A stretch of DNA of 52,470 nucleotides from NCBI GenBank assembly GCA_002863045.1, contig PKDH01000049.1:1-52470 (forward strand), written 5' to 3'. The stretch comes from Legionella sp. (lineage in GTDB: Bacteria; Pseudomonadota; Gammaproteobacteria; Legionellales; Legionellaceae). Below are positions 1-9,702 of this stretch, piece by piece; the first letter of the stretch is position 1; each line of letters begins with the position of its first letter. The position numbers and the translations under genes were made by a program. Under the pieces are notes generated by a model. The model was not told the DNA's origin, did not search any database, and was given only the letters and a program-made list of their open reading frames with translations.

Positions 1-173
1 TAAAGCATGCTGTTGAACAAATGTTTAGCGTAAAAGTTAAAAATGTTTGTGTTATGAACGTTAAGGGTAAAAAGAAACGTTTTAAACAGCTAAATGGTAA
101 GCGGAGTAATTGGAAAAAAGCGATTGTTTCCTTACAGAAAGGCTATGACATCGATTTTGATGTGACTGAATAA
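1..173 (+). CDS. rplW: 50S ribosomal protein L23, 3' part
   Basis: The reading frame is open from base 3 to a TAA at 171-173 and gives the typical basic L23 C-terminus, ending in DIDFDVTE. The 5' part lies outside the window. L23 binds 23S rRNA at the polypeptide exit and docks trigger factor and SRP. It sits directly before rplB, as in all S10 operons, so the assignment rests on both sequence and order. Confidence 0.93.
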   Translation, partial: KHAVEQMFSVKVKNVCVMNVKGKKKRFKQLNGKRSNWKKAIVSLQKGYDIDFDVTE

Positions 174-185
174 GGTAGATTAAAG

Positions 186-1013
186 ATGGCTCTATTAAAA
201 TCAAAACCTACATCGCCAGGAAAACGTGGCGAATTAAAAGTTGTACACCACCATATACACAAAGGTCGACCACATGCCGCTCTTGTTGAAAAACTAAAAA
301 AAACCGGTGGAAGGAATAATCAAGGTTGTATCACAGTTAGACATATTGGCGGAGGAAGTCGCGCCAAATATCGCCTGATTGATTTTAAGCGTCTAAAAGA
401 TGCTATACCTGCTAAAGTTGAGCGTATTGAATATGATCCCAACCGCACAGCCTTGATCGCTTTACTATTGTATAAAGATGGTGAACGTCGATATATTATC
501 GCACCAGCGGGTCTAGAAGTAGGTAAAACAATTATTAGTGGCGAACATGCACCTATAGAAAATGGTAATTGCTTACCTTTAAAGAATATCCCTGTAGGTA
601 GCACGATTCATTGTGTTGAACTACGACCAGGCAAGGGAGCTCAAATATTAAGAAGCGCTGGTTGCAGTGGTCAAATCGTTGCTAAAGAGGGCTCGTATGT
701 AACGCTTAGGTTACGCTCAGGTGAAATGAGGAAAATACTTGCTACTTGTCGAGCTGTAATTGGTGAAGTCAGTAATAGCGAAAATAGTCTCCGCTCTTTA
801 GGGAAAGCTGGTGCAAAAAGATGGCGTGGTATTCGGCCAACGGTTCGTGGTGTTGCAATGAACCCAGTTGATCATCCACATGGTGGGGGAGAAGGTAGAA
901 CTTCAGGTGGCAGACATCCTGTAACACCTTGGGGAGTCCCTACTAAAGGTTATAAAACGCGAAATAATAAGCGTACTGATCGTTTTATTATAAGAAGACG
1001 AAAAAAGAAATAA
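186..1013 (+). CDS. rplB: 50S ribosomal protein L2
   Basis: L2 is a primary 23S rRNA binding protein next to the peptidyl-transferase centre, needed for subunit association. The 275-residue product has the family length and the diagnostic [10 protein letters not shown] segment near residue 230, which contains the conserved histidine close to the catalytic site. It also has the very basic C-terminus ending in RRRKKK. The start is 12 bases after rplW. It belongs to the S10 operon, and nothing about it is unusual. Confidence 0.98.
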   Translation: MALLKSKPTSPGKRGELKVVHHHIHKGRPHAALVEKLKKTGGRNNQGCITVRHIGGGSRAKYRLIDFKRLKDAIPAKVERIEYDPNRTALIALLLYKDGERRYIIAPAGLEVGKTIISGEHAPIENGNCLPLKNIPVGSTIHCVELRPGKGAQILRSAGCSGQIVAKEGSYVTLRLRSGEMRKILATCRAVIGEVSNSENSLRSLGKAGAKRWRGIRPTVRGVAMNPVDHPHGGGEGRTSGGRHPVTPWGVPTKGYKTRNNKRTDRFIIRRRKKK

Positions 1014-1033
1014 TTAGTTAAGAGGATACTATA

Positions 1034-1312
1034 GTGGCGCGTTCGATAAGAAAAGGTCCCTTTATTGATCATCATCTGCTTAAGAAAGTAGAGGTAGCTG
1101 TTGAAACAAAATCAAAAAAACCTATAAAAACTTGGTCTAGACGTTCGACAATTCTTCCAGAAATGATCGCTTTAACCATAGCCGTACATAATGGTAAAGA
1201 GCATATACCAGTTTTTATAACTGAAAATATGGTTGGTCATAAGCTAGGTGAGTTTGCAATGACTCGAACTTTTAAAGGTCATTCTGGCGATAGAAAAGCT
1301 AAGGGTAAATAA
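1034..1312 (+). CDS. rpsS: 30S ribosomal protein S19
   Basis: S19 sits in the head of the 30S subunit, forms a complex with S13 and contacts the A-site region. The 92-residue protein begins [15 protein letters not shown], a textbook S19 start, and has the GHKLGEFA and RTFKGH segments that mark the family. The start codon is GTG, preceded by an AGAGGA Shine-Dalgarno. It lies between rplB and rplV in the S10 operon. Confidence 0.98.
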   Translation: MARSIRKGPFIDHHLLKKVEVAVETKSKKPIKTWSRRSTILPEMIALTIAVHNGKEHIPVFITENMVGHKLGEFAMTRTFKGHSGDRKAKGK

Positions 1313-1318
1313 GGAGCT

Positions 1319-1660
1319 ATGATGGAAGTTAAAGCAAGATTAAAAAATGCTCCTCTTTCAGCCCAAAAAGGGCGTTTAGTATCAAACATTATTCGTAATA
1401 TGAGTGTTTCACAAGCATTAAATGTGTTACGTTTCACCCCTAAAAAGGGTGCTGGGTTAATGTTAAAATTACTCGAATCAGCCATTGCTAACGCTGAGAA
1501 TAATAACGGTGCTGATATTGATGAACTAAGTATTGGTCAAATTTTTGTAGATGAGGCAGCAACATTTAAACGAATTAGTCCTAGAGCAAAAGGTCGGGCT
1601 AATCGCATTTGCAAAAGAAATTGCCATATAACAATCATAGTTTCAGACGGAGTAAAATAA
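1319..1660 (+). CDS. rplV: 50S ribosomal protein L22
   Basis: L22 spans the large subunit; its extended beta-hairpin lines the nascent-peptide tunnel. The 113-residue product shows the SAQKGRLV and [13 protein letters not shown] segments typical of the family, the latter in the tunnel hairpin where macrolide-resistance changes map. Two consecutive ATG codons (1319 and 1322) could both start it. The GGAG at 1311-1315 fits either. It follows rpsS by six bases and is followed by rpsC after one base. Confidence 0.97.
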   Translation: MMEVKARLKNAPLSAQKGRLVSNIIRNMSVSQALNVLRFTPKKGAGLMLKLLESAIANAENNNGADIDELSIGQIFVDEAATFKRISPRAKGRANRICKRNCHITIIVSDGVK

Positions 1661-1661
1661 G

Positions 1662-2318
1662 ATGGGACAAAAAGTTAACCCAATTGGAATTCGTCTTGGT
1701 ATTACTAAAGATTGGAATTCAAAATGGTTTGCTAACAGATCTAATTATGCAAAGTTTCTTAATGAAGATGTTAGTTTACGTAAAATTTTAAAGAAGAAAC
1801 TAGCTGCTGCGGCTGTTAGTCGTATTTTAATTGAAAGGCCAGCAAACAACGCCGTGGTTACAATACATACTGCACGTCCTGGGGTATTAATTGGTAAAAA
1901 GGGTGGCGGTATCGAAGGTTTACGAACTGAAATTTCAAAAAAACTTGGTGTACCTGTTCATTTAAATATTGAAGAAGTAAGAAAGCCTGAATTAGATGCA
2001 ACGCTTGTTTCGGAAAATATCGCACAGCAGTTAGAGCAACGTGTTATGTTCAGACGCGCTATGAAAAGAGCGGTGACATCTGCGATGAAAGCAGGTGCTA
2101 AAGGCATCAAAATTTGTGTTAGTGGACGCCTTGGTGGGGCTGAGATTGCTCGTAGCGAATGGTATCGAGAAGGACGCGTTCCTCTTCATACATTTCGTGC
2201 TGATGTCGATTATGGGACAGCAGAATCAAAAACTACTTATGGTATTATTGGTGTTAAAGTTTGGATTTTTAAAGGTGAAGTTTTACCTACCAAAAATCGT
2301 CATGCTGACAGCAATTAG
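1662..2318 (+). CDS. rpsC: 30S ribosomal protein S3
   Basis: S3 lies at the mRNA entry channel of the 30S subunit and, with S4 and S5, gives the ribosome its mRNA-unwinding activity. The 218-residue protein begins [13 protein letters not shown]. It carries the type II KH domain with the GKKGGGIE loop near residues 77-84 and the C-terminal [15 protein letters not shown] signature. It is spaced one base from rplV and is therefore probably translated in a coupled way. Confidence 0.98.
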   Translation: MGQKVNPIGIRLGITKDWNSKWFANRSNYAKFLNEDVSLRKILKKKLAAAAVSRILIERPANNAVVTIHTARPGVLIGKKGGGIEGLRTEISKKLGVPVHLNIEEVRKPELDATLVSENIAQQLEQRVMFRRAMKRAVTSAMKAGAKGIKICVSGRLGGAEIARSEWYREGRVPLHTFRADVDYGTAESKTTYGIIGVKVWIFKGEVLPTKNRHADSN

Positions 2319-2337
2319 TAAATGAGGATTGTAAATC

Positions 2338-2751
2338 ATGCTACAGCCTAAACGTACAAAATATAGAAAACAGATGAAAGGACGCAATCGTGGTCTAGCT
2401 CAGCGTGGCAGTAATGTTAGTTTTGGAGAATTTGGTCTTAAAGCTACTGAGCGCGGGAGATTGACAGCAAGACAAATCGAAGCTGCTCGACGCGCGATGA
2501 CTCGCCATATTAAAAGAGGTGGGAAAATATGGATCCGTGTATTTCCTGATAAACCGATTACACAAAAACCACTTGAAGTAAGACAAGGTAAAGGTAAAGG
2601 TAGTGTTGAATATTGGGTTGCTCAAATTCAACCAGGTAAAGTTTTGTTTGAAATGGAAGGTGTATCAAAAGAATTAGCAATGGAAGCATTTAATCTTGCT
2701 AAAGCTAAGTTACCTTTTAAAGTTATGTTTGCAGAACGCGAGGTAATGTAA
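2338..2751 (+). CDS. rplP: 50S ribosomal protein L16
   Basis: L16 is a late-assembling large-subunit protein that helps position the A-site tRNA. The 137-residue sequence starts [17 protein letters not shown]. It contains the conserved [12 protein letters not shown] and RVFPDKPIT motifs, and its length matches the family. The stop overlaps the rpmC start by one base (TAATG), which suggests coupled translation. Confidence 0.98.
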   Translation: MLQPKRTKYRKQMKGRNRGLAQRGSNVSFGEFGLKATERGRLTARQIEAARRAMTRHIKRGGKIWIRVFPDKPITQKPLEVRQGKGKGSVEYWVAQIQPGKVLFEMEGVSKELAMEAFNLAKAKLPFKVMFAEREVM

Positions 2752-2942
2752 TGAAAACAGCGAATGAATTGCGAAAATTGACAACAATTGATTTAAATAA
2801 TGAGCTTTTATCATTAAGAAAAGATCAGTTTAAGTTAAGAATGAAGCAAGCAAATGATACATTAAGCAAACCTCATCAAATCACCCAGTTACGAAAAGCC
2901 GTTGCTCGAGTTAAAACTATAATGGCTGAAAAGGTAAAATAG
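2751..2942 (+). CDS. rpmC: 50S ribosomal protein L29
   Basis: L29 is a small two-helix protein beside L23 at the exit tunnel. The 63-residue product has the [13 protein letters not shown] and [13 protein letters not shown] segments that identify L29. Its ATG overlaps the rplP stop by one base, and rpsQ follows after two bases, so the three genes form a translationally coupled run. Confidence 0.97.
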   Translation: MKTANELRKLTTIDLNNELLSLRKDQFKLRMKQANDTLSKPHQITQLRKAVARVKTIMAEKVK

Positions 2943-2944
2943 TT

Positions 2945-3196
2945 ATGTCAAATATTGAATCAAATGCCCGAGAATTAATAGGGAAAGTTATTAGTGACAA
3001 AATGCAGAAAACCATTGTTGTTGCTATTGAACGTTCGGTAAAACATCCTAAATATGGAAAAATTATCAAACGTCAGACTAAATTGCATGCTCATGATGAA
3101 AATCAAGTTAGCAAAATTGGTGATCGAGTTAAAATTAAGGAATCACGTCCTTTATCTAAAACAAAATCTTGGATTTTATTAGAAGTTATCTCTTAA
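2945..3196 (+). CDS. rpsQ: 30S ribosomal protein S17
   Basis: S17 is an OB-fold protein that binds the 5' domain of 16S rRNA early in assembly. The 83-residue protein shows the [18 protein letters not shown] opening and the [12 protein letters not shown] segment of the family. It is the last gene of the S10 operon; the 85-base gap that follows holds the next promoter and a hairpin. Confidence 0.97.
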   Translation: MSNIESNARELIGKVISDKMQKTIVVAIERSVKHPKYGKIIKRQTKLHAHDENQVSKIGDRVKIKESRPLSKTKSWILLEVIS

Positions 3197-3212
3197 CCAA
3201 TAGTAATTAACT

Positions 3213-3240
3213 TTCAAAACATTAATAAGGTTGGTATAAT
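3213..3240 (+). promoter_or_regulatory. Predicted spc operon promoter (extended -10)
   Basis: A consensus TATAAT at 3235-3240 is preceded by TGG, giving an extended -10 element. A weak -35 (TTCAAA, 3213-3218) lies 16 bases upstream. The position between rpsQ and rplN matches the spc promoter of E. coli. The -10 hexamer lies in the loop and upper stem of the terminator-like hairpin. Confidence 0.6.
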
Positions 3241-3253
3241 CAGCAACCTTTTT
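3227..3253 (+). terminator. Terminator-like hairpin between rpsQ and rplN
   Basis: A 7-bp perfect stem, AAGGTTG (3227-3233) with CAACCTT (3244-3250), encloses a 10-base loop and runs into five T residues (3249-3253). The shape is that of a modest intrinsic terminator or attenuator at the end of the S10 operon. The stem is short, so partial rather than complete termination is likely. Confidence 0.5.
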
Positions 3254-3281
3254 CTGGTCGAATTTAGAGCTGGAGATTAAA

Positions 3282-3647
3282 ATGATACAAATGCAGACGG
3301 TGCTGGATGTTGCAGATAACAGTGGCGCACGCAAAGTGATGTGTATCAAGGTGCTTGGTGGATCTCATCGACGCTACGCTCGTGTAGGTGATATTATTAA
3401 AGTAAGCATTAAAGATGCCATACCTAGAAGTAAAGTAAAAAAAGGCGCAGTCATGAAAGCGGTGGTTGTGCGTACAAGTCAGGGTGTAAGACGTGATGAC
3501 GGTTCATTAATACGATTTGATGGAAATGCAGCTGTTCTATTAAACAATCAGAATGAACCGGTTGGGACTCGTATTTTTGGTCCAGTAACACGCGAACTTA
3601 GGCTTAAATTTATGAAAATCATTTCTCTAGCTGCCGAAGTTTTGTAA
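3282..3647 (+). CDS. rplN: 50S ribosomal protein L14
   Basis: L14 forms inter-subunit bridges with 16S rRNA and is the docking site of the silencing factor RsfS. The 121-residue product opens [18 protein letters not shown], the standard L14 start, and carries the conserved [10 protein letters not shown] and [12 protein letters not shown] motifs. It is preceded by GGAGA and is the first gene of the spc operon. Confidence 0.98.
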   Translation: MIQMQTVLDVADNSGARKVMCIKVLGGSHRRYARVGDIIKVSIKDAIPRSKVKKGAVMKAVVVRTSQGVRRDDGSLIRFDGNAAVLLNNQNEPVGTRIFGPVTRELRLKFMKIISLAAEVL

Positions 3648-3657
3648 GGAATAATGT

Positions 3658-3984
3658 ATGAAACGTATCCGATCTGGAGATACTGTGATTGTAATCGCAG
3701 GTAAAAGTAAAGGTCATATTGGTAAAGTATCACGAGTTCAAGGTGATGCAGTGATTGTAGAAGGTGGAAATGTGATTAAAAAACATGTAAAGCCTAATCC
3801 CCAATTACAAATTAAAGGTGGTATTCAGACTCAAGAAGCCCCTATCCATGTATCAAATGTTGCTATTTATAATAATATGACTAAGGCTGCCGGTAAAATT
3901 GGTTTTAAATATCTAAAAAAAGATGGTGTGGATTATAAAGTAAGATATTTCAAATCAAATAACGAAGTAATTGACTCAATATAA
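3658..3984 (+). CDS. rplX: 50S ribosomal protein L24
   Basis: L24 is an assembly-initiating protein with an N-terminal KOW motif, visible as [20 protein letters not shown] at residues 5-24. The length of 108 residues is normal. It sits between rplN and rplE in the spc operon. The stop is 16 bases before the chosen rplE start. Confidence 0.97.
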   Translation: MKRIRSGDTVIVIAGKSKGHIGKVSRVQGDAVIVEGGNVIKKHVKPNPQLQIKGGIQTQEAPIHVSNVAIYNNMTKAAGKIGFKYLKKDGVDYKVRYFKSNNEVIDSI

Positions 3985-4000
3985 TAAGTGGGTGATGGTA

Positions 4001-4552
4001 ATGGCAAGACTTAAAGAATATTATGATACTAAAATAATCGATATTTTAATGAAGAAATTTGATTATCAAAGTATAATGCAAGTTCCTAAATTGGTAAAAA
4101 TTACGTTAAACATGGGCGTTGGTGAAGCCGTCGGTGATAAAAAAGTGATGAATCATGCTGTTAACGATATGACAGCGATTGCAGGACAAAAACCTATTAT
4201 TACCAAAGCTAAAAAGTCATTGGCTGGCTTTAAAATAAGAGAAGGTTGGCCTGTAGGATGTAAAGTTACTTTGCGTAAAAAACAAATGTATGAATTTTTA
4301 GACCGCTTAATTACCATCGCTTTACCACGCGTTCGTGATTTCAGAGGTTTAAATCCCAAGTCATTTGATGGAACAGGAAATTATAGTCTTGGAATAACTG
4401 AACAAATCGTTTTTCCCGAAATTGATTTCGATAAAATTGATACAATTCGTGGTTTAGACATTTGTATTACAACAACAGCAAAAACTAATGAAGAGGCAAA
4501 AGCATTACTAACAGCATTTAACTTGCCTTTAAAAGACAGAGATAAATATTAA
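4001..4552 (+). CDS. rplE: 50S ribosomal protein L5
   Basis: L5 binds 5S rRNA and touches P-site tRNA and S13 across the subunit interface. The ATG at 4001 ([11 protein letters not shown]) is chosen over an upstream in-frame TTG because it gives the family N-terminus and 183 residues. The [22 protein letters not shown] and [10 protein letters not shown] motifs are all present. It belongs to the spc operon. Confidence 0.97.
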   Translation: MARLKEYYDTKIIDILMKKFDYQSIMQVPKLVKITLNMGVGEAVGDKKVMNHAVNDMTAIAGQKPIITKAKKSLAGFKIREGWPVGCKVTLRKKQMYEFLDRLITIALPRVRDFRGLNPKSFDGTGNYSLGITEQIVFPEIDFDKIDTIRGLDICITTTAKTNEEAKALLTAFNLPLKDRDKY

Positions 4553-4566
4553 GAAGGGTAATTATT

Positions 4567-4869
4567 GTGGCTAAAAAATCTATGCTCGAGCGTGAACTAA
4601 AACGCTTAAAGCTGGTCGAAAAATATAAAGAAAGAAGAGAGCAACTTAAGTTAACAATTAAATCGTCAAAAGATTTTGATGAAATAATGGATGCACAACA
4701 AAAACTTGCTAGGTTACCACTTAATTCTAATCCTATTAGACACACCACTCGTTGCCAGCAATGTGGTCGACCTCACGCGGTGTATCGCAAGTTCGGTCTC
4801 TGTCGTATTTGTTTACGCCAACTCTTAATGACTGGTAACGTTACCGGTGGTCGTAAATCAAGTTGGTAA
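4567..4869 (+). CDS. rpsN: 30S ribosomal protein S14, long form with zinc cysteines
   Basis: S14 completes the head of the 30S subunit next to S19. The 100-residue length is that of the long, classically zinc-free form. Even so, the C-terminal half has [15 protein letters not shown] followed by LCRIC, a CxxC...CxxC zinc knuckle normally typical of the short form. The start is GTG with [11 protein letters not shown]. It lies between rplE and rpsH as usual. Confidence 0.96.
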   Translation: MAKKSMLERELKRLKLVEKYKERREQLKLTIKSSKDFDEIMDAQQKLARLPLNSNPIRHTTRCQQCGRPHAVYRKFGLCRICLRQLLMTGNVTGGRKSSW

Positions 4870-4891
4870 TTATTTTCTATGGAGAAAACGC

Positions 4892-5287
4892 ATGAGTATG
4901 CATGATCCAATAGCCGATATGTTGACCCGAATTCGTAATGGTCAAATGGCTAATCATCGTAGTGTTACTTTAAATTCATCAAAGCTCAAAGAAGAGATTG
5001 TTCGTGTATTAAAAGAAGAAGGTTATATCGTAGATTATTCTACAGAAACACATGCTAACAATTCTAAATCAATGACTATTGAATTAAAATATTTTCAAAA
5101 TCAACCAGTTATAAAGCGAATTATTCGCATTAGTCGTCCTGGTTTACGTGTTTATGAGTCTGTTAAAAAGTTACGTCGTGTACCTGGCTTTGGAATCAAA
5201 ATTTTATCTACTACCAAAGGTGTTATGACGCACGCTTGCGCAAAATCAACGGGTGTTGGTGGTGAAGTGCTTTGCGAAATCGCTTAA
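4892..5287 (+). CDS. rpsH: 30S ribosomal protein S8
   Basis: S8 binds the central domain of 16S rRNA; in E. coli it also represses translation of the spc operon by binding its mRNA. The ATG at 4892, preceded by GGAGAAA, gives MSMHDPIADMLTRIRNGQ, the family start, and 131 residues. A longer frame beginning inside rpsN is not needed. The C-terminal STKGVMTHACAKSTGVGGE segment is conserved. Confidence 0.97.
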   Translation: MSMHDPIADMLTRIRNGQMANHRSVTLNSSKLKEEIVRVLKEEGYIVDYSTETHANNSKSMTIELKYFQNQPVIKRIIRISRPGLRVYESVKKLRRVPGFGIKILSTTKGVMTHACAKSTGVGGEVLCEIA

Positions 5288-5305
5288 TTCGGTGCGAGGA
5301 ATAAT

Positions 5306-5848
5306 ATGTCAAGAGTTGCGAAAGCTCCGGTAGTACTACCTGCTAATGTTGAGCTTACAATTGAAAATAATAAAATGAGTGTAAAAGGTCCAAAAGGAAA
5401 TTTAACACAAAATTATCATAAATTTGTTGAGATAACACAGGATGAAAATACCCCTCAGGTTATTTCATTTAAACCAGCCTCTAACGATCCTAATGCTTGG
5501 GCTCAGGCAGGTACCGCGCGGGCATTATTAAATAATATGGTCAAAGGGGTAACCGATGGTTATACATTGACGCTTGAGTTAGTGGGTGTTGGTTACCGAG
5601 CACAAGCAAGTGCAAAACTACTTACGCTTTCACTTGGTTTTTCTCATCCTATTGAATATCGGTTACCTGAAAATGTAACAGTAGAAACACCAAGTAATAC
5701 TTCTATTGTTCTTAAAGGTATTGATAATCAACTCCTAGGTCAAATTGCTTCTGAAATAAAAGCATTTAGGCCACCAGAACCTTATAAAGGTAAAGGTGTC
5801 CGTTTAGCAGGTGAAGTTATTGTTCGTAAAGAAGCGAAAAAGAAATAA
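5306..5848 (+). CDS. rplF: 50S ribosomal protein L6
   Basis: L6 sits near the factor-binding centre beside the sarcin-ricin loop. The 180-residue protein has two tandem L6 folds. It starts MSRVAKAPVVLPANVEL and ends with the signature PPEPYKGKGVRLAGEVIVRKEAKKK. The spacing of 18 bases from rpsH, with a GAGGA site, is ordinary for the spc operon. Confidence 0.98.
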   Translation: MSRVAKAPVVLPANVELTIENNKMSVKGPKGNLTQNYHKFVEITQDENTPQVISFKPASNDPNAWAQAGTARALLNNMVKGVTDGYTLTLELVGVGYRAQASAKLLTLSLGFSHPIEYRLPENVTVETPSNTSIVLKGIDNQLLGQIASEIKAFRPPEPYKGKGVRLAGEVIVRKEAKKK

Positions 5849-5860
5849 GGTAAAATAGCT

Positions 5861-6223
5861 ATGAGTGAAAAAAATATACGACGTGTAAGACGCGGCGCTA
5901 AAACCAAAGCACGGCATAAAAATGTGGCTTCTTTGACAAGATTAGTAGTTCACCGTACTTTATCGCATATCTATGCGCAAGTAGTTGTGCGAGCCGAACA
6001 AGGTGATAAAGTTTTGGTCTCAGCCTCAACCCTTGACAAAGCACTTCGTAGTACTTTGCAAGGTAATAAGATTGAGCAAGCTCAACAAGTTGGAAAATTA
6101 CTTGGCCAACGCGCTCATGAGAATAATATTGCCGATGTGGCCTTTGATCGTAATGGTTATAAATATCATGGTCGCGTTAAAGCCCTTGCTGATGCTGCAA
6201 GAGAAGCTGGGTTAAATTTTTAA
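5861..6223 (+). CDS. rplR: 50S ribosomal protein L18
   Basis: L18 binds 5S rRNA together with L5 and helps incorporate it into the large subunit. The 120-residue product has the basic N-terminus (RRVRRGAKTKARHK), the RLVVHRTLSHIYAQV strand and the C-terminal FDRNGYKYHGRVKALADAAREAGL signature. Position and length are normal for the spc operon. Confidence 0.98.
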   Translation: MSEKNIRRVRRGAKTKARHKNVASLTRLVVHRTLSHIYAQVVVRAEQGDKVLVSASTLDKALRSTLQGNKIEQAQQVGKLLGQRAHENNIADVAFDRNGYKYHGRVKALADAAREAGLNF

Positions 6224-6232
6224 GGATTCATC

Positions 6233-6748
6233 ATGCCAAAAAATGATAATAAAATCGTCGAAGGATACATGGAAAAGCTTGTATCTGTAATGAGAACCGC
6301 TAAAGTGGTGAAGGGAGGTCGTGTTTTTGGCTTTGCTGCGTTAGTTGTGATTGGTGATGGTCGAGGTAGGGTCGGATTTGGCCGTGGTAAAGCGCGTGAA
6401 GTTCCTGCAGCTATTCAAAAAGCAACTGAACAAGCTAAAAAAAATATGGTTTATATCCCGCTATCTGGAAGTACTATTCATCATGAAATAGTTTGGAAAT
6501 TCGGCGCATCAAAAGTATTTCTTAAACCTGCTAACGAAGGTACTGGAATTATTGCTGGTGGAGCTATGCGCGCAGTGCTTGAAGTGCTAGGTGTTAAAAA
6601 TATCATGGCAAAAATTATTGGTTCAGCAACGCCAGGTAACGTTGTTCGAGCTACCATTGATGCATTGATTAATGTCAGTACTCCTGATTATGTAGCAGCT
6701 AAGCGCGGCAAAACGGTTGAGCAAATTTTGGATGAGCAGCATGTATAA
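6233..6748 (+). CDS. rpsE: 30S ribosomal protein S5
   Basis: S5 affects decoding fidelity and mRNA unwinding. The 171-residue sequence contains the double-stranded-RNA-binding-like N-terminal domain with [19 protein letters not shown]. It also has the [17 protein letters not shown] loop and a C-terminal S5 domain with [16 protein letters not shown]. Its stop overlaps the start of rpmD by eight bases. Confidence 0.98.
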   Translation: MPKNDNKIVEGYMEKLVSVMRTAKVVKGGRVFGFAALVVIGDGRGRVGFGRGKAREVPAAIQKATEQAKKNMVYIPLSGSTIHHEIVWKFGASKVFLKPANEGTGIIAGGAMRAVLEVLGVKNIMAKIIGSATPGNVVRATIDALINVSTPDYVAAKRGKTVEQILDEQHV

Positions 6749-6926
6749 AGATTTAAAAATTACATTAGTAAAAAGTACCATAGGCCGTAAACCTAAACAC
6801 ATAGCTATTGTAAAGCAATTAGGATTACGTAAATTAAATAGTTCTGTTATCCATAAAGATATTCCTGCTATTCGTGGACTAATTAATAAAATTAACTATT
6901 TAGTTATTGTTGAGGAGAGTGCCTGA
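6741..6926 (+). CDS. rpmD: 50S ribosomal protein L30
   Basis: L30 is a small protein of the large subunit, here 61 residues, with the family motifs [14 protein letters not shown] and [10 protein letters not shown]. The ATG at 6741 is preferred because GGATGAG precedes it at a proper distance. An ATG three codons upstream (6732) is possible. The start overlaps the end of rpsE and the stop overlaps the rplO ATG, so the three genes look coupled. Confidence 0.95.
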   Translation: MYKDLKITLVKSTIGRKPKHIAIVKQLGLRKLNSSVIHKDIPAIRGLINKINYLVIVEESA

Positions 6927-7360
6927 TGAAGTTAAATATGCTTTCTCCAGAGCCAGGTTCTAAGCCTAATAAAAAACGAGTTGGCCGCGGTATTGGTTCT
7001 GGTCTGGGTAAAACAAGTGGTCGAGGCCATAAAGGTCAGAAAGCACGAGCAGGTGGCTTTCATAAAATTAATTTTGAAGGTGGTCAAATGCCTATTCAGC
7101 GGCGTTTACCTAAAATGGGATTTAAATCACCTATTCAGCGTTATGTTGATCAAGTAACTTTAAGTGAAATTGCTGCCCTTAATGAACCAGTCGTTGATTT
7201 AAATACACTTAAATCACATCAATTAGTAAATAAATCTATAAAAGCAGTTAAGGTTATTTTATCTGGTGAAATTACACAGCCAGTAAAAATTAAAGGACTA
7301 GGTGTTACTAAAGGTGCTCGTGCAGCTATTGAAAGCATCGGCGGTAGCATTGAAGAATAA
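6926..7360 (+). CDS. rplO: 50S ribosomal protein L15
   Basis: L15 is a late-assembly protein with a long glycine- and lysine-rich N-terminal extension, seen here as [22 protein letters not shown] at residues 17-38, followed by the GFEGGQ-like segment [15 protein letters not shown]. Its 144 residues match the family. It is followed one base later by secY. Confidence 0.98.
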   Translation: MKLNMLSPEPGSKPNKKRVGRGIGSGLGKTSGRGHKGQKARAGGFHKINFEGGQMPIQRRLPKMGFKSPIQRYVDQVTLSEIAALNEPVVDLNTLKSHQLVNKSIKAVKVILSGEITQPVKIKGLGVTKGARAAIESIGGSIEE

Positions 7361-7361
7361 T

Positions 7362-8690
7362 ATGAAAAAACAAAAATCAGCAGTCAGTCAATCCAAAGGT
7401 GGTTTGGCTGAATTAAAATCAAGACTTATTTTTGTTGTATTAGGTATTTTAATATATCGTCTTGGCGCGCACGTTCCTGTGCCTGGATTAGATCCAATGA
7501 AATTAGCGAATTTTTTTGGTGAACAGCAAAATACAATTTTTGGTTTGTTTAATATGTTTTCAGGTGGTGCCTTGTCGCGAGTAACTGTTTTTGCGATAGG
7601 AATTATGCCCTATATATCTGCGTCTATTATTATTCAGCTGTTTTCAGTGGCTTCACCAAAACTTGAGCAATTAAAAAAAGAAGGTGAATCTGGCCGTCGT
7701 AAAATCAATCAGTACACACGCTATCTCACGCTATTATTGTCGATATTTCAATCATTAGGTATGGCAAAGTGGTTAGTAGCCCAGCAGATAGCATTAAATG
7801 CAGATGCAACGTTTTATATAACTGCAGTAACAACACTTGTAACCGGCACAATGTTCTTAATGTGGCTTGGTGAGCAAATTACCGAAAAAGGTATAGGCAA
7901 TGGTATTTCGCTTATTATTTTTTCAGGTATTGTTTCAAGTATGCCCCATGCCATTGCTTCTGTTTTACAACAAGTCAAAGAAGGTCAGATGCAGGCATTG
8001 ACTTTAATTATTATTGTAATGATTGTGGTTTTTGTTACAGGCTTTGTAGTTTTTATGGAAAGAGCGCAGCGGCGAGTGAGAGTTAATTATGCGCAAAGAA
8101 CACATGGACGTAAAGTCTATGCAGCACAGTCAAGTCATCTACCTCTTAAAATAAATATGTCTGGAGTTATTCCACCTATTTTTGCTTCTAGTATTATTCT
8201 GTTGCCTGCTACTTTAGCACAATTTTTTGGTAAAGGTCGAGGAATGGATTGGCTAGCGGATATCGGCATGGCCCTGTCGCCTGGTCAACCACTTTATTTG
8301 TTAGTCTACGCGGTTGCTATTCTGTTTTTTGCTTTTTTCTATGCAGCGCTTGTGTTTAATCCCAAAGATACTGCTGATAATCTCAAAAAATCAGGTGCTT
8401 ATATCCCCGGTATTAGACCAGGTGAGCAAACAACTCGTTATATTGATAATATTATGACTCGTTTAACACTTATTGGTGCTATTTATTTGGTGCTAGTTTG
8501 TTTATTGCCGCAAATTTTAATGTATACCTGGCATGTGCCTTTTTATTTTGGTGGTACGTCTCTTTTAATCATTGTGGTTGTAATCATGGATTTTGTCGCT
8601 CAAGTTCAAGCGCATTTTATGACACAACAATATGATTCATTGATGAAAAAAACCAATTTCAAGGGCACCAAATTGCCTGGACTTTTATGA
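7362..8690 (+). CDS. secY: Protein translocase subunit SecY
   Basis: SecY is the channel of the Sec translocon in the inner membrane. The ATG at 7362, one base after rplO, gives 442 residues, the E. coli length; a longer frame starting inside rplO is rejected. Ten hydrophobic segments are visible. The plug-region motif [12 protein letters not shown] is near the N-terminus, the cytoplasmic loop has [10 protein letters not shown], and [13 protein letters not shown] lies before the last helices. The spc operon position is canonical. Confidence 0.98.
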   Translation: MKKQKSAVSQSKGGLAELKSRLIFVVLGILIYRLGAHVPVPGLDPMKLANFFGEQQNTIFGLFNMFSGGALSRVTVFAIGIMPYISASIIIQLFSVASPKLEQLKKEGESGRRKINQYTRYLTLLLSIFQSLGMAKWLVAQQIALNADATFYITAVTTLVTGTMFLMWLGEQITEKGIGNGISLIIFSGIVSSMPHAIASVLQQVKEGQMQALTLIIIVMIVVFVTGFVVFMERAQRRVRVNYAQRTHGRKVYAAQSSHLPLKINMSGVIPPIFASSIILLPATLAQFFGKGRGMDWLADIGMALSPGQPLYLLVYAVAILFFAFFYAALVFNPKDTADNLKKSGAYIPGIRPGEQTTRYIDNIMTRLTLIGAIYLVLVCLLPQILMYTWHVPFYFGGTSLLIIVVVIMDFVAQVQAHFMTQQYDSLMKKTNFKGTKLPGLL

Positions 8691-8710
8691 ATTTATTATC
8701 GGAGTTTTAG

Positions 8711-8824
8711 ATGAAAGTTAGAGCATCAGTTAAGCGACTTTGCCGCAATTGTAAAATTATTAAGCGTGGTGGCGCTGTTCGTGTTATCTGTAAAGAAGCA
8801 AGACATAAGCAAAAACAAGGCTGA
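8711..8824 (+). CDS. rpmJ: 50S ribosomal protein L36, zinc form
   Basis: This 37-residue frame begins [15 protein letters not shown] and ends HKQKQG, matching L36 throughout. The three cysteines (11, 14, 27) and the histidine at residue 32 form the zinc ribbon of the C+ form. It follows secY by 20 bases with a GGAG site, as in other gammaproteobacteria. It is the last spc operon gene. Confidence 0.96.
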   Translation: MKVRASVKRLCRNCKIIKRGGAVRVICKEARHKQKQG

Positions 8825-8901
8825 TTCTTGCGTTTAAATAAATTAAATAGTATTCTTCTGTCCCTTCGTGGCAGAGTAAAAATTAATATGCGGAGAGATT
8901 A

Positions 8902-9258
8902 ATGGCTCGTATTGCAGGTGTAAATATACCGGATAACAAACATATAGTAATTGCACTTACATCTATCTATGGTATAGGTAAATCAACATCAATACATCTA
9001 TGTAAAAAATTGGATATAGAACCTTCTACTAAAGTTGCTCAACTTTCAGAAGAAACTCTAGAATCCTTGCGGAATGAAATTACTAGATTAACGGTAGAAG
9101 GTGATCTCCGACGTTTAGTTAGTATGAATATTAAACGTTTAATGGATTTAGGATGCTATCGTGGATTACGTCATCGTCGAGGACTTCCCTTGCGTGGACA
9201 GCGCACCAAAACGAATGCGCGTACTCGAAAAGGTCGTCGTAAAAGTGTGACTAAATAA
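8902..9258 (+). CDS. rpsM: 30S ribosomal protein S13
   Basis: S13 lies in the 30S head and contacts L5 and the P-site tRNA. The 118-residue protein begins [21 protein letters not shown]. It has the helix-two-turn-helix and the conserved [28 protein letters not shown] tail (split over residues 83-110). The 77-base gap upstream may hold a weak alpha-operon promoter (TTGCGT at 8828, TATTCT at 8851, 17-base spacing); this is only suggestive. Confidence 0.98.
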   Translation: MARIAGVNIPDNKHIVIALTSIYGIGKSTSIHLCKKLDIEPSTKVAQLSEETLESLRNEITRLTVEGDLRRLVSMNIKRLMDLGCYRGLRHRRGLPLRGQRTKTNARTRKGRRKSVTK

Positions 9259-9278
9259 ATAAATGGTAGGATGGTAAA

Positions 9279-9683
9279 ATGGCTACAACTAAAGCTGCAA
9301 AACAACAAAGAAAAGCAGGAAAAAAAAATAAACGAATCGTAACAGATGGCATTGTTCATGTTCATGCTTCTTTTAACAATACAATCATTACATTTACTGA
9401 TAGACAAGGAAATGCTCTTTGTTGGGAAACTTCTGGTGGGTCTGGTTTTCGTGGATCCCGTAAAAGCACGCCTTATGCCGCACAAATTGCAACTGAAAAA
9501 GCATCTCAAACAGCTAAAGAATTCGGTATGAAATCAGTGGCTGTTCTTGTTAAAGGTCCAGGACCTGGACGTGAATCGACCATTCGTGAATTAATATCAC
9601 AAGGTTTCCAGATTACGTCAATGGAAGATAGAACATCTATACCCCATAATGGTTGTAGGCCACCGAAAAAACGTCGTGTATAA
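9279..9683 (+). CDS. rpsK: 30S ribosomal protein S11
   Basis: S11 forms part of the 30S platform beside the E site. The 134-residue product has the [14 protein letters not shown] strand, the [16 protein letters not shown] loop and the C-terminal [21 protein letters not shown] signature. Position between rpsM and rpsD is standard for the alpha operon. Confidence 0.98.
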   Translation: MATTKAAKQQRKAGKKNKRIVTDGIVHVHASFNNTIITFTDRQGNALCWETSGGSGFRGSRKSTPYAAQIATEKASQTAKEFGMKSVAVLVKGPGPGRESTIRELISQGFQITSMEDRTSIPHNGCRPPKKRRV

Positions 9684-9702
9684 GATTTAGGAGTAATTAT
9701 CA

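Noticed and set aside
7302..7361. Longer secY start inside rplO
   Set aside because: The ATG at 7362 gives the E. coli length and N-terminus; the extension is out-of-frame rplO sequence.
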